DNA from: Nocardioides oceani
Lineage (GTDB): Bacteria > Actinomycetota > Actinomycetes > Propionibacteriales > Nocardioidaceae
NCBI RefSeq assembly: GCF_030412965.1
Contig: NZ_JAUHJQ010000002.1
Location: 553,979 to 617,978, forward strand
Direction of reading: 5' to 3'
DNA length: 64,000 nt
Part shown: positions 42,056 to 50,553 of the stretch, piece by piece
How positions within the stretch are numbered: position 1 is the first letter of the stretch
Layout of the letters: every line of letters begins with the position of its first letter
Position numbers and translations under genes: made by a program
Notes under the pieces: generated by a model
What the model saw: the letters and a program-made list of their open reading frames with translations, nothing else
Told to the model about the DNA's origin: nothing
Database searches by the model: none

Positions 42056-43351
42056 GTGACGCCCACCGCCCGGAAGCTCTCGGGGGCGCTCGTCGCTGTC
42101 GGCGGCACCGCCTTCGTCCTGCTCGCCTGGTGGCTCGTGCCGTGGGACCCCGTGCCAGGCGGGCCCGTCGAGCCGGTGCGGGCCGAGGACTACTTCAGCC
42201 CCGAGCACATCGCCCGCGCGGAGCAGTACTCGCAGTGGGCGCGGACGTGGAGCTACTCGTCGCTGGCGGTGTCGATCCTCGTCGCCTGCTACCTCGGGTT
42301 CAGCAGGCGCGGCCGGTCCTGGGCACAGCGCGCGCCAGGTCCGTGGTGGGTCCAGGTCGTGGTGCTGGTGACCGCCGTCGAGCTCGTCCGCCGGGTCGTG
42401 ACGTTCCCGTTCGGCATCGCGTTCGAGCAGCACCGCCGCGACTACGGGCTGTCCACCCGGCCGTGGAGCGGGTACGCCGCTGACGTCGTCCGCAACGAGG
42501 TGCTCGGCATCGTCGTCGCCTCGATCGCCCTGCTGGTCGTCATCGGGTTGGCGCGACGGCTGCCGCGGGTGTGGCCGGTCGTCGCCGGTCTGCTCGTCGC
42601 GGCGCTCGTGGTGCTCGGCTCGTTCGTGTACCCGGTCGTCGTCGAGCCGGCGTTCAACTCCTTCGAGCCGTTGCCGGACGGACCCCTGCGCCAGGGGATC
42701 GTCGAGCTGGCGGACGAGGAGGGCGTCGAGATCGGCGAGGTGCTCGTCGCGGACGCGTCCCGACGTACGTCGACCTTGAACGCGTACGTCTCGGGCTTCG
42801 GCGCAAGCCGTCGGGTGGTGCTCTACGACACCCTGGTCGAGGACCTGTCGGCCGACCAGGCGCTGTCGGTCGTGGCGCACGAGCTGGGGCACGCCAAGCA
42901 CGGGGACGTCGTCGTCGGCACCACGCTCGGCGCTGCCGGGGCTCTCGTCGCTGTCGGCCTGCTGGCCGTCGTGGTGGGCCGGCTCGGGCATCGTGGATGG
43001 CCGGCGGCCGGCGACGCGGCGGTGGTGCCACTGGTCCTCGCGCTGTTCGCCGTGGGAGGTCTGGTAGCCAGCCCGGTCCAGAACGGGATCAGCCGGCAGG
43101 TCGAGACGCGCGCCGACGTGGACGCCCTGTCGGCGACCCAGCAGCCGGAGGCCTTCGTGGGTCTCCAGGTGGAGCTGGCGGAGCACTCTCTCGCTGATCC
43201 CACTCCGCCGGACCTGCTCGCCGCGTGGTTCCAGAGCCACCCCGGGGTGCTCGATCGGATCGGGCTCGCACGTCGAGCGGCGGCAAATGCAGACCGGGGG
43301 CCGCGAACGCGGCCCCCGGTCAACGCTAGGATCAGCTGCAGTCGGTGGTGA
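42056..43351 (+). CDS. M48 metalloprotease (Ste24/CAAX-protease-like)
   Basis: The protein has 431 residues. About five N-terminal helices and a TFPFGIAFEQHRRDYGLST loop match the Ste24-type fold. The zinc motif is HELGH at residues 275-279, followed by two helices and an NGISRQVETRADVDAL segment holding the third ligand Glu. It cleaves membrane proteins or peptides. It follows the gluzincin gene by five bases. The last ~22 residues are encoded over a GC hairpin and the 3' end of the flp pilin gene, so the true C-terminus may be an artefact of a late stop. Confidence 0.85.
   Translation: MTPTARKLSGALVAVGGTAFVLLAWWLVPWDPVPGGPVEPVRAEDYFSPEHIARAEQYSQWARTWSYSSLAVSILVACYLGFSRRGRSWAQRAPGPWWVQVVVLVTAVELVRRVVTFPFGIAFEQHRRDYGLSTRPWSGYAADVVRNEVLGIVVASIALLVVIGLARRLPRVWPVVAGLLVAALVVLGSFVYPVVVEPAFNSFEPLPDGPLRQGIVELADEEGVEIGEVLVADASRRTSTLNAYVSGFGASRRVVLYDTLVEDLSADQALSVVAHELGHAKHGDVVVGTTLGAAGALVAVGLLAVVVGRLGHRGWPAAGDAAVVPLVLALFAVGGLVASPVQNGISRQVETRADVDALSATQQPEAFVGLQVELAEHSLADPTPPDLLAAWFQSHPGVLDRIGLARRAAANADRGPRTRPPVNARISCSRW
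43293..43320 (-). terminator. Hairpin after the Flp pilin genes
   Basis: An almost perfect GC-rich inverted repeat has arms at 43293-43305 and 43308-43320 with a very short loop; realistically the stem closes with a four-base loop GAAC. It lies 12 bases beyond the distal pilin stop and inside the end of the convergent M48 gene. It reads as the pilin terminator. Confidence 0.7.
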
Positions 43352-43544
43352 TCGTGGTACCGGACGCGCCGGCGATACTCTCGCAGGTGTCGTCGAAGGC
43401 CTCCGAGACCACCGGCCCCAGCGCGAAGACCGCGACAACGATCAGCGCGGCGATGCCCGCGATCAACAGGCCGTACTCCACGGCAGAAGCACCGCGCTCG
43501 GTCCGGCGGTTCAACAGGCGCTCAAGAAGATTCGTCATCGTCAT
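43332..43544 (-). CDS. flp: Flp-type pilin 2
   Basis: The protein has 70 residues. The prepilin site is RGASAVEYGLL, with G followed by ASAVEY (Glu +5, Tyr +6), and a hydrophobic helix IAGIAALIVVAVFALG follows. A C-terminal CESIAGASGTTITTDC holds two cysteines. Flp pilins are cleaved by a TadV/CpaA prepilin peptidase and built into a thin pilus by the Tad machinery. It follows the other pilin after 23 bases. Confidence 0.92.
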   Translation of the reverse strand: MTMTNLLERLLNRRTERGASAVEYGLLIAGIAALIVVAVFALGPVVSEAFDDTCESIAGASGTTITTDCS

Positions 43545-43567
43545 GTCTCCGGTGTGAGGTGACTGCG

Positions 43568-43780
43568 TCAGCAGTTAGAGGAGATGTTGGAGTTGCCGCT
43601 CTTGATCGACGCGCACGTGTCGCTGAAGGCTTCCTTCACGACGGGGCCGAGGGCGAAGACCGCGACGACGATGAGGGCCGCGATGCCGGCGATGAGGAGG
43701 CCGTACTCGACGGCGGAGGCGCCGCGCTCCTCCATCTTGGCGAGGCGGGCGTTGAGCAGGATGCGGAAGTAGTCGACCAT
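43568..43780 (-). CDS. flp: Flp-type pilin 1
   Basis: The protein has 70 residues, starting at an ATG with an AAGGAGA site eight bases before it; the longer frame would read through a leader hairpin. It shares the RGASAVEYGLLIAGIAAL core with its neighbour, so the two are recent duplicates. Residues after the helix contain CASIKSGNSNISSNC. It is the first pilin gene of the operon and the likely major pilin, because of its good ribosome site. Confidence 0.93.
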   Translation of the reverse strand: MVDYFRILLNARLAKMEERGASAVEYGLLIAGIAALIVVAVFALGPVVKEAFSDTCASIKSGNSNISSNC

Positions 43781-43816
43781 GACCAGGTTCTCCTTGGAAG
43801 TGCTGTGACGGGGAGT

Positions 43817-43842
43817 GGTTCTCGGCGCGAGGCCGAAGAACC
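43817..43842 (-). promoter_or_regulatory. Leader stem-loop of the pilin mRNA
   Basis: The inverted repeat has GGTTCT-CGGC arms pairing with GCCG-A-AGAACC, with one bulged base and a five-base loop. It sits about 40 bases upstream of the pilin 1 start codon, inside the expected 5' leader. It could stabilise a highly expressed pilin mRNA. Confidence 0.45.
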
Positions 43843-43901
43843 TCACGACAGGAATCCTCGCTGAAACCGCAGGTCAGCGAATCCCGTCACCGTCTCGACC
43901 T

Positions 43902-43923
43902 GGGTAGTCCGAACGGACTACCC
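43902..43923. promoter_or_regulatory. Perfect 22-bp dyad between tad regulator and flp genes
   Basis: GGGTAGTCCG and its complement, 10-base arms flanking AA, occupy 43902-43923. It lies 40 bases beyond the response-regulator stop and 122 bases before the flp start. Either it binds a dimeric regulator (the adjacent NarL/LuxR-type regulator is an obvious candidate) or it is a terminator of the tad operon; its very short centre favours an operator, but the minus-strand RNA could form a nine-pair stem with GUUC loop. Confidence 0.6.
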
Positions 43924-43963
43924 CCGGTCGGCGGCCGTCGTGGTCGGGCGGGCTACCCGGCCC

Positions 43964-44617
43964 TCAGGAGTCAGCCGGCTTGACGCTGGAGAGCAGACCG
44001 ATCCGCATGGCGGTCACCAGCGCCTGGGCCCGGTTGGCCGCGCCGAGCTTCTGGTAGATCTTCGCGATGTGCGACTTGGCGGTCGACTCGCTGAGGTAGA
44101 GCTTGTCGCCGATCTGGGCGGCGCCGAGACCGTCCGCCAGGAGCAGCAGCACCTCGTGCTCGCGGTCGGACAGCTTGGTCGACTCGCCGGCCTGGCGGCG
44201 CATCATCGCGCCGACGAGCCCGGTGCAGATGAACGAGCGCGGGGACACGGCCGCGTGCCGCGCCGCCTTCACGACCTCGGTCGAGGGAGCGTCCTTGCCG
44301 ACGAAGCCGGAGGCGCCGGCCTGCATGGCCGCGAAGATCTGCTCGTCCCCGGAGTGCATGGTGAGCACGATGAGGCCGGTGTCGTTGCTGCGCTTGCGGA
44401 CCGCGCGGACGATGTCGAGACCGGTGCCGTCCTGCAGCTGCAGGTCGGTGACGATGACGTCGGGGGAGAGGTCGGCGTACTTCGTCATGGCCTCGGCCAC
44501 CGTGGCGGCGACGCCGACGATGCTCATGTCGTGCTCGAGGTCGAGGACGCCGGACAGGCCGTCGCGGATGAGCTGGTGGTCGTCGACGAGGAGCACGCGG
44601 ATGTTCCGGTCGCTCAT
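43964..44617 (-). CDS. NarL/LuxR-family response regulator of the tad locus
   Basis: The protein has 217 residues. The receiver has the acidic pair in VLLVDDHQLIRDGLSG, phospho-acceptor Asp58 in DVIVTDLQLQDG and the Lys in FVGKDAPSTE. A C-terminal LuxR helix-turn-helix follows with LSDREHEVLLLLADG and AQIGDKLYLSESTAKSHIAKI. It overlaps the histidine kinase stop by four bases (ATGA), forming a pair. It is the last gene of the cpaB-to-tadC operon, so it probably controls pilin genes downstream; the 43902 dyad is a candidate target. Confidence 0.9.
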   Translation of the reverse strand: MSDRNIRVLLVDDHQLIRDGLSGVLDLEHDMSIVGVAATVAEAMTKYADLSPDVIVTDLQLQDGTGLDIVRAVRKRSNDTGLIVLTMHSGDEQIFAAMQAGASGFVGKDAPSTEVVKAARHAAVSPRSFICTGLVGAMMRRQAGESTKLSDREHEVLLLLADGLGAAQIGDKLYLSESTAKSHIAKIYQKLGAANRAQALVTAMRIGLLSSVKPADS

Positions 44618-46191
44618 GCCTTCACCTTCTTCTCTTCGGTGTCGTGCTCGAGGTGGACGTCGGGCTCGAGGTCGGCGCCCACGGCCACGGTGACCATCAG
44701 GCCGCCACCGTGAACGGGGTCGATGCTCAGCCGGCCGCCGATGAGCATCGCGCGCTCGCGCATGATCTCCAGGCCGTGCGAGTCCGACCGGGCCTGCTGC
44801 ATCCCCCGACCGTCGTCGGAGACGGTGATGACGGCGCGGGGGGCGTGCACGCGGCAGTGGACGTCGATCACCGACGCCTGGGCGTGCTTGATGGCGTTGT
44901 TCATCGCCTCCTGGGTGATGCGGAACAGCTCCGCCTCCACCTCCGGACGCAGCCGCGTGGTGTGCTCCTCGAGCGTGACCTGGATGGGTACGCCGGAGAC
45001 CTCGCTGAGGTTGCGGGCGATCGAGCTGATCGCCGCCCCGAGGCTCTCGTTCTCGCCGATGCTCGTGCGCAGGGTGAGCACCGACTGGCGCACCTCGCCG
45101 ACCACGTGGCTGACCCGGTCCCGCAGCAGGGCGATCCGGTCGGCCTGCTCGGGGGAGCCGGGCTGGGCGGCGAGGGCGTCGACGAGGTAGCCGAGGGAGG
45201 CGATCTCCTGCGCGACGCCGTCGTGCATCTCGCGGGCCAGGCGGCGGCGCTCCTCGGCCGTCGCGGCGTCGCGGAAGGACGCGAACAGCAGCGCGGTGTC
45301 GAGGTGGACGGCGCTGGGGGCGAGGCGGCGCTGCAGCCTCCGGATCCGGCCGGCGAGGTCGAGCCGGCCGGGGTCGAGCCGGTCGGAGAGGACCCCGGCG
45401 ACCACGGCGGCGTCGTCGAGCGGGATCGCGAAGGACCGCCCGGTCACGACGTTCTCGCCCCGGGCCCACGCCTCGAGCGCGACGTCCTCGCAGTCGGCCG
45501 ACTCGCCGTCGAGGTGCTTCTCGACCAGCGGGGTGAGGCCGTCGCCGCGGGGGACGTAGAGCACGAGGGTCGCGATCGGCAGCTCGTCGCGGGCGGTGCT
45601 GATGATGGCGCCGCCGAGGGCGTTCGGGTCCAGCCCCGAGCTGAGGCCGCCGGACAGGTCGATGAGCTGCCGCAGCAGCGTCTGGGCGTAGTGGTACGGC
45701 GCCAGCGGGTCGGCCGAGCGCTCGATGGCGGAGTGCAGGAACGTCGCGATCAGGCCGAGCCCGAGCCCGGTGACGCCCCAGGTGAAGACGCCGATCGCCT
45801 GCTCGGCGCCCAGCCCGTCGTACCCGAGGAACGCGGTCGCGAGGAGGGCGACGAGCTGGGCAGACATCGCCAGGGCCACGCCGAGGGCACCGCGGTAGAG
45901 GCCGGCGGTGAACGGCGGGACGGCCAAGGCCGCCAGGACGGTCAGGCTGTCGCCGACGGTGATGCCGCACACCAGGCCGACGACCACGGCGTCGAACGTC
46001 GTCGCGAACGCGGTCGACACCCCGGGGCGGAACTCGGCGAGCTGGACGACGACCCACGTCGCGCCGATGGCGATCAGCGCCAGCGACATGTCCTCGTCCT
46101 TGTCGGCGAGCGCCGCGATGCAGAGGGCGAGCAGGACGAACCCGCGTGCGGCGAGGCTGAGTCGCGCGAACGGCAGGTCCGGGAAGGTCAT
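44614..46191 (-). CDS. Membrane sensor histidine kinase (HisKA_3 type)
   Basis: The protein has 525 residues. Six or so N-terminal transmembrane helices (residues ~10-190) carry only short loops, as in intramembrane-sensing kinases. A GAF-like region follows. The HisKA_3 H-box is RRLAREMHDGVAQEIASLG, and the HATPase part has ITQEAMNNAIKHAQASV and VSDDGRGMQ. The kinase shares stop-start overlap with tadC, so it is translated with the pilus machinery. It is paired with the NarL-type regulator. Start ATG 46191 was chosen over an upstream codon that would run into tadC. Confidence 0.88.
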   Translation of the reverse strand: MTFPDLPFARLSLAARGFVLLALCIAALADKDEDMSLALIAIGATWVVVQLAEFRPGVSTAFATTFDAVVVGLVCGITVGDSLTVLAALAVPPFTAGLYRGALGVALAMSAQLVALLATAFLGYDGLGAEQAIGVFTWGVTGLGLGLIATFLHSAIERSADPLAPYHYAQTLLRQLIDLSGGLSSGLDPNALGGAIISTARDELPIATLVLYVPRGDGLTPLVEKHLDGESADCEDVALEAWARGENVVTGRSFAIPLDDAAVVAGVLSDRLDPGRLDLAGRIRRLQRRLAPSAVHLDTALLFASFRDAATAEERRRLAREMHDGVAQEIASLGYLVDALAAQPGSPEQADRIALLRDRVSHVVGEVRQSVLTLRTSIGENESLGAAISSIARNLSEVSGVPIQVTLEEHTTRLRPEVEAELFRITQEAMNNAIKHAQASVIDVHCRVHAPRAVITVSDDGRGMQQARSDSHGLEIMRERAMLIGGRLSIDPVHGGGLMVTVAVGADLEPDVHLEHDTEEKKVKA

Positions 46192-47114
46192 CCCATGTTC
46201 TCCATGATGCTGATCACCGCGGGCCCCATGACCGCGATGAACAAGCACGGCAGGATGCAGAAGATGAGGGGCACCGTGATCTTGACAGGTACCTGCTGCG
46301 CCTTGTGCTCGGCGCGCTGACGTCTCTTCACGCGCATCTCGCCGGACTGGACGCGCAGCACCTGGGAGATCGGGATGCCGAAGGAGTCCGCCTGCACCAT
46401 GGCACCGACGAACGCCTTGAGGTCGGGCACGTTCGTCCGGTCCCCCAGGGCGCGCAGCGCATTCGCCCGGCCCTGGCCGATCTGCATCTCGCGCAGAACT
46501 CGGGAGAACTCCTCGGCCAGCGGACCCTCGGTGTTGCGGGCGACCTGCTGCACGGCGGCGTCGAAGCCGAGACCGGACTCGACGCTGATCGTCATCAGGT
46601 CGATGGCGTCGGCGAGCTCGCGCTGCATCCGCTCGGTGCGCTCGTAGGTCTTCTGGTACAGGTACAGGTCGGGCACGAAGAACCCGACGACGAGCCCGCC
46701 GAGCAGCATCACGATCGCGACCGGCACCGACACGCCGAGCACCAGGGCGAGCGCACCGCCGACCAGGGTGAGCGCGACGGCGCCGATCACCTTGCCCGAG
46801 ACGACCCGGTCGACGCTCCAGTCGCGCGGGTTGCCGGCGAAGTCGAGCTTCCTGCGGATCCGCTCCGCGGAGTCCGCGCCGGACAGCCGGCGGCCGATCC
46901 GGAGCGCCCGGGCCTGGAGCGGCTCGAGCACCCGCTCGCCGAACGGCCGGTCGAGCTCGTCGCGCAGCTCCTTGGGGGCCGAGGTGATCGCCTGGATCGC
47001 CGCCAGCGAGCGGGCGACGCCCGTCGTCTGGCCACCGTCGGGGGAGAGGGCCATGCCGACGAGCAGCAGCGCGACGAGGACCATCACGACGCCGAGCACG
47101 AAGAGCAACGTCAT
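46188..47114 (-). CDS. tadC: Tad inner-membrane platform protein TadC
   Basis: The protein has 308 residues and is a GspF-type (T2SSF) membrane protein. It has an N-terminal helix, a cytosolic domain, two helices, the RMQRELADAIDLMTISVESG signature around residue ~150 with the GLGFDAAVQQ continuation, and a final helix. TadC pairs with TadB to form the platform for pilin assembly. It overlaps the kinase start and follows the TadB fusion with one base between. Confidence 0.9.
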   Translation of the reverse strand: MTLLFVLGVVMVLVALLLVGMALSPDGGQTTGVARSLAAIQAITSAPKELRDELDRPFGERVLEPLQARALRIGRRLSGADSAERIRRKLDFAGNPRDWSVDRVVSGKVIGAVALTLVGGALALVLGVSVPVAIVMLLGGLVVGFFVPDLYLYQKTYERTERMQRELADAIDLMTISVESGLGFDAAVQQVARNTEGPLAEEFSRVLREMQIGQGRANALRALGDRTNVPDLKAFVGAMVQADSFGIPISQVLRVQSGEMRVKRRQRAEHKAQQVPVKITVPLIFCILPCLFIAVMGPAVISIMENMG

Positions 47115-47115
47115 C

Positions 47116-49017
47116 TCACACCTCCACCTTGACCAGCTTGCTCATCCAGAACGCGCCGACGCTGAGGATCACCGCGGCACCGATCAGCATCAGGATGCCG
47201 AGCGGCTCGGTGAACATCACGATCACGTAGTCGCGCTGGGTGAGGAAGAGGTAGAACATGAACACCGGCGGGAGACAGCCCAGCACCCACGCGGACAGCT
47301 TGCCCTCGGCGGCGAGCGCGGCGACCTGCCGACGCAGGTACTCCCGCTCCCGCATGGTCGCGGCCACGGTGTCGAGCAGCTCGGCCAGGTTGCCGCCGAC
47401 CTGACGCTGGATCTTGATCGCCATGACGACCCACTCGAAGTCCTTGGACTCGAACCGCTCGGCGACCCCCTCCAGCGCGTCCTCGAGCGGTACGCCGAGG
47501 CGGGTCTCGACCAGCACCCGCTTGAACTCCGTGGCGACCGGGTCGGCACCCTCGCGCACGATCGTGTCGACCGACTGCGCCAGCGAGAGACCGGCCGCGA
47601 GCGACCCGGACATCAGCTGGAGGGTGTCGGGCAGCAGCGCGTTGAACGCCTTGCGCCGCCGCGAGCGCCGGACCCCGAGGTAGAGCCACGGGCCCAGCGC
47701 GCCCAGCACGAGGAACAGCAGCCCGATGACGATGTTGCCGCGGCCGAGCAGCAGCCCGACGAGCCCCGCGGCGACGAGCACGCCGAGGTGGACCAGCAGC
47801 CACTCCGAGGACTTCAGCTCGCTCCCGGCGCCCTCGAGCCGGTGGGTGATCCGGGCGTCGAGCGACTGGTTGCGCCGCAGCACCGTGGCCGCGGCGTCCT
47901 TGGCCTGAGCGAGCGCCTGGTCGGCGTCGAGGCGCGGGCCCTCCGCGGCGCCGGGCCCCGTGGCGGCGGTGTAGCGCGTCAACCGCTCCTCGGCGGTGGG
48001 CGCCGCCGGGGCGCGCGGCACCAGGAGCACGACGAGGGCGACCAGCCCGAGCCCGAGCGTGCCGACGCCGGCGTACATCACCCAGGACGGCGGGACCCAG
48101 CCTGCGTCCTCGACGACCGGCGGGGGAGCGGAGGCGGCGACCGGGGCGGCGCCCTGGACGGTCGTGAAGGCCTGGGCGACCACGGGGTCCTCGCCGCCGA
48201 GCGTGACCTCGACGGTCGCCTCGGCGTCGGTGACGCCCTCGGGCACGGACGTCGTGACCAGGACCTGGCGGGCGAGCGCCTCGGCCTCGGCGGAGAACGT
48301 GTCGGCCAGCGCCGTGCGGCCGGCCTCGATCAGTCGCCCGGAGCCGGCCCCGGCCAGCTCGCGGAGCGCGGCCAGCGCTGCGTCGCCCTGCTCGAGCGCG
48401 ACGACGTCCAGCGCGACGCCGGACTCCTCGACCGCGGAGGTCACGTCCTCGAGCGGCGTGCCGGAGGTGTCGGCGCCGTCGGAGAGGACCAGCAGCGAGC
48501 GCTGGCCCTCCCCGCCGGCCATCTCCACCGCCGCGAGCACGCCGTCGTGCAGCAGCGTCTCCTGGCTCAGCGACAGCGAGCGGATGACCTCGCGGGCGGC
48601 GTCGCGGTCCGTCGTCGGCGCGAGCGCCTCGGTGACCGTCCCGGCGAAGCTGACGATGCCGAGCTCGACGTCCTTCGGCACGGTCCGGACGAAGGCGAGC
48701 GCGGCCGCCTTCGCCGACCCGAAGCGGTCGCCGCGCATGGAGTTGCTCGTGTCGATCGCCAGGACGGCGGTACGCCGTACGGCCGCCGACGTGCCGGCGG
48801 GTGCGGCGGTCGCGGGCGAGGCCACCCCGTCGACGGTGACCGTCACGTCGTCGAGGTCGACCTCGACGTCCGCCGGGACCGAGACGAGGACCTGCAACCC
48901 GTCGGCGGTCGTCTCGACGTGCGCGACCGATCCGTCCGCGGCGAGCGCCGCGGACGGTGCGAGGCCCAGCGCGACCGCGGCCGCCAGGGCGAGGAGTCGG
49001 AGGACGGCTCGTCGCAT
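47116..49017 (-). CDS. tadB: VWA-domain / TadB fusion protein
   Basis: The protein has 633 residues. A signal peptide is followed by an extracytoplasmic von Willebrand A domain whose MIDAS motif is DTSNS at residues 89-93. Further VWA landmarks are ELGIVSFAGTV and LLVLSDGADTSG. A Pro-rich linker and one helix (~310-332) lead to a cytosolic and membrane GspF-type domain (residues ~400-633) with NALLPDTLQLMSGSLAAGLS and GGNLAELLDTVAATMRERE. The last part is a normal TadB; the VWA half is unusual and could bind pilin, metal or a surface partner. It overlaps tadA by one base (TGATG). Confidence 0.9.
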   Translation of the reverse strand: MRRAVLRLLALAAAVALGLAPSAALAADGSVAHVETTADGLQVLVSVPADVEVDLDDVTVTVDGVASPATAAPAGTSAAVRRTAVLAIDTSNSMRGDRFGSAKAAALAFVRTVPKDVELGIVSFAGTVTEALAPTTDRDAAREVIRSLSLSQETLLHDGVLAAVEMAGGEGQRSLLVLSDGADTSGTPLEDVTSAVEESGVALDVVALEQGDAALAALRELAGAGSGRLIEAGRTALADTFSAEAEALARQVLVTTSVPEGVTDAEATVEVTLGGEDPVVAQAFTTVQGAAPVAASAPPPVVEDAGWVPPSWVMYAGVGTLGLGLVALVVLLVPRAPAAPTAEERLTRYTAATGPGAAEGPRLDADQALAQAKDAAATVLRRNQSLDARITHRLEGAGSELKSSEWLLVHLGVLVAAGLVGLLLGRGNIVIGLLFLVLGALGPWLYLGVRRSRRRKAFNALLPDTLQLMSGSLAAGLSLAQSVDTIVREGADPVATEFKRVLVETRLGVPLEDALEGVAERFESKDFEWVVMAIKIQRQVGGNLAELLDTVAATMREREYLRRQVAALAAEGKLSAWVLGCLPPVFMFYLFLTQRDYVIVMFTEPLGILMLIGAAVILSVGAFWMSKLVKVEV

Positions 49018-50549
49018 CAGATCCGGTCCGTCGCGAACAGCATCGGGTCGACGGTGACGTTGGCGTAGGCCATCTTGTCGAGGAACTTCGGACGCAGCCC
49101 GGTGGGTCGCAGGCGGCCCAGCGTGCGGCCGTGGGTGTCGAACCCGGCGGAGGTGTCGAAGACGAAGATGTCCTGCAGCGTGATCACGTCGCCCTCCATC
49201 CGCTCGACCTCGGTGATGTGGGTGATCCGGCGCGTGCCGTCCTTGAAGCGCGTCTGGTGCACGATCACGTCGACCGCGGACGCGACCTGCTCGCGGATGG
49301 CGCGCACGGGCAGGTCCATGCCGGCCATCAGCACCATCGTCTCCATGCGGGAGAGCGTGTCGCGCGGGCCGTTGGAGTGCAGGGTGCAGATGGATCCGTC
49401 GTGGCCGGTGTTCATCGCCTGCAGCATGTCCAGCGCGGAGGCGTCGCGGACCTCGCCGACGATGATCCGGTCCGGGCGCATCCGCAGGCTGTTGCGGACC
49501 AGGTCGCGGATGTGCACCGCGCCCTTGCCCTCGATGTTGGCCGGCCGCGACTCCAGGCGCACGACGTGGTCCTGCTTGAGCTGCAGCTCCGCGGCGTCCT
49601 CGATCGTCACGATGCGCTCGTCGGAGGGGATGAACGACGACAGCACGTTGAGCGTCGTGGTCTTCCCGGCGCCGGTGCTGCCGGAGACGATGATGTTGAG
49701 CCGGCCGCGGACGCAGGCGTCGAGGAAGTCGCAGGTCTGCGGGGTCAACGAGCCGAACGAGACCAGGTCGGTGGCCGTCAGCGGGTCGGTCGCGAACTTC
49801 CGGATCGTCAGGGCGGAGCCGTCGACGGCCAGCGGCGGGACGACGGCGTTGACGCGGCTGCCGTCGGGCAGGCGCGCGTCGACCATCGGGCTGGACTCGT
49901 CGACGCGTCGGCCGATGCGGGAGACGATCTTGTCGATGGTCCGGCGCAGGTGCGCCTCGTCGACGAAGTGGGCGTCGGCGGGCTGCAGCCGGCCGTTCTT
50001 CTCCAGCCAGATCGAGCGGTGGCCGTTGACCATGACCTCGGAGACGTCGGGGTCGCGCAGGAACGGCTGGATCGGCCCGTAGCCGAGGATGTCGTCGCTG
50101 ATCTCCTGGGTGACGCGCGCGCGGTCGCCGCTGCTGAGGGGCCGGTCCTGCGAGGCGAGCACGTCGGCGAGGACCGTGCGGACCCGCTGGTCCAGCTCGT
50201 CCTGGTCCATGTCGGCGTCGTACAGGTGCGGTCCGAGCTCCTGGAGCAGCTCGGTGTGGACGCTGCTCTTCAGCTCCTCGATGCGGTCGGCCTGCGACGT
50301 GCCGAGGGTACGCCGGGGCGCGGCGTCGGCCTTGCGCCTCACCGCCGCGGCGGCGTTCGCGGCGGCCCCGGCCGCGGCCGCGCCGGCGGGCTGGTCGCGT
50401 GCGGGGTCGACCACCGTCGTGCCGTCGTGCGCGGCGTCACCGGCCGCGCCCACCTCGGGGCCGGCGGGGTGGACGGCGCCCGACGGCTCGGACGGCCCGG
50501 ACGGGTCTGCGCGGCGGGCGGCGGCGAGGCGTTCGGACAGGGAGCTCAT
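49017..50549 (-). CDS. tadA: Tad/CpaF secretion ATPase TadA
   Basis: The protein has 510 residues and belongs to the VirB11/CpaF family. It hydrolyses ATP to power pilin assembly and retraction. The Walker A motif is IIVSGSTGAGKTTTLN, with EDAAELQLKQDHVVRLESR next. The Walker B-like VRNSLRMRPDRIIVGEVRDA follows, then TGHDGSICTLHSNGPRDT. An Ala/Pro-rich N-terminal ~90 residues is variable. It lies four bases after cpaE. Confidence 0.95.
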   Translation of the reverse strand: MSSLSERLAAARRADPSGPSEPSGAVHPAGPEVGAAGDAAHDGTTVVDPARDQPAGAAAAGAAANAAAAVRRKADAAPRRTLGTSQADRIEELKSSVHTELLQELGPHLYDADMDQDELDQRVRTVLADVLASQDRPLSSGDRARVTQEISDDILGYGPIQPFLRDPDVSEVMVNGHRSIWLEKNGRLQPADAHFVDEAHLRRTIDKIVSRIGRRVDESSPMVDARLPDGSRVNAVVPPLAVDGSALTIRKFATDPLTATDLVSFGSLTPQTCDFLDACVRGRLNIIVSGSTGAGKTTTLNVLSSFIPSDERIVTIEDAAELQLKQDHVVRLESRPANIEGKGAVHIRDLVRNSLRMRPDRIIVGEVRDASALDMLQAMNTGHDGSICTLHSNGPRDTLSRMETMVLMAGMDLPVRAIREQVASAVDVIVHQTRFKDGTRRITHITEVERMEGDVITLQDIFVFDTSAGFDTHGRTLGRLRPTGLRPKFLDKMAYANVTVDPMLFATDRI

Positions 50550-50553
50550 CTGG

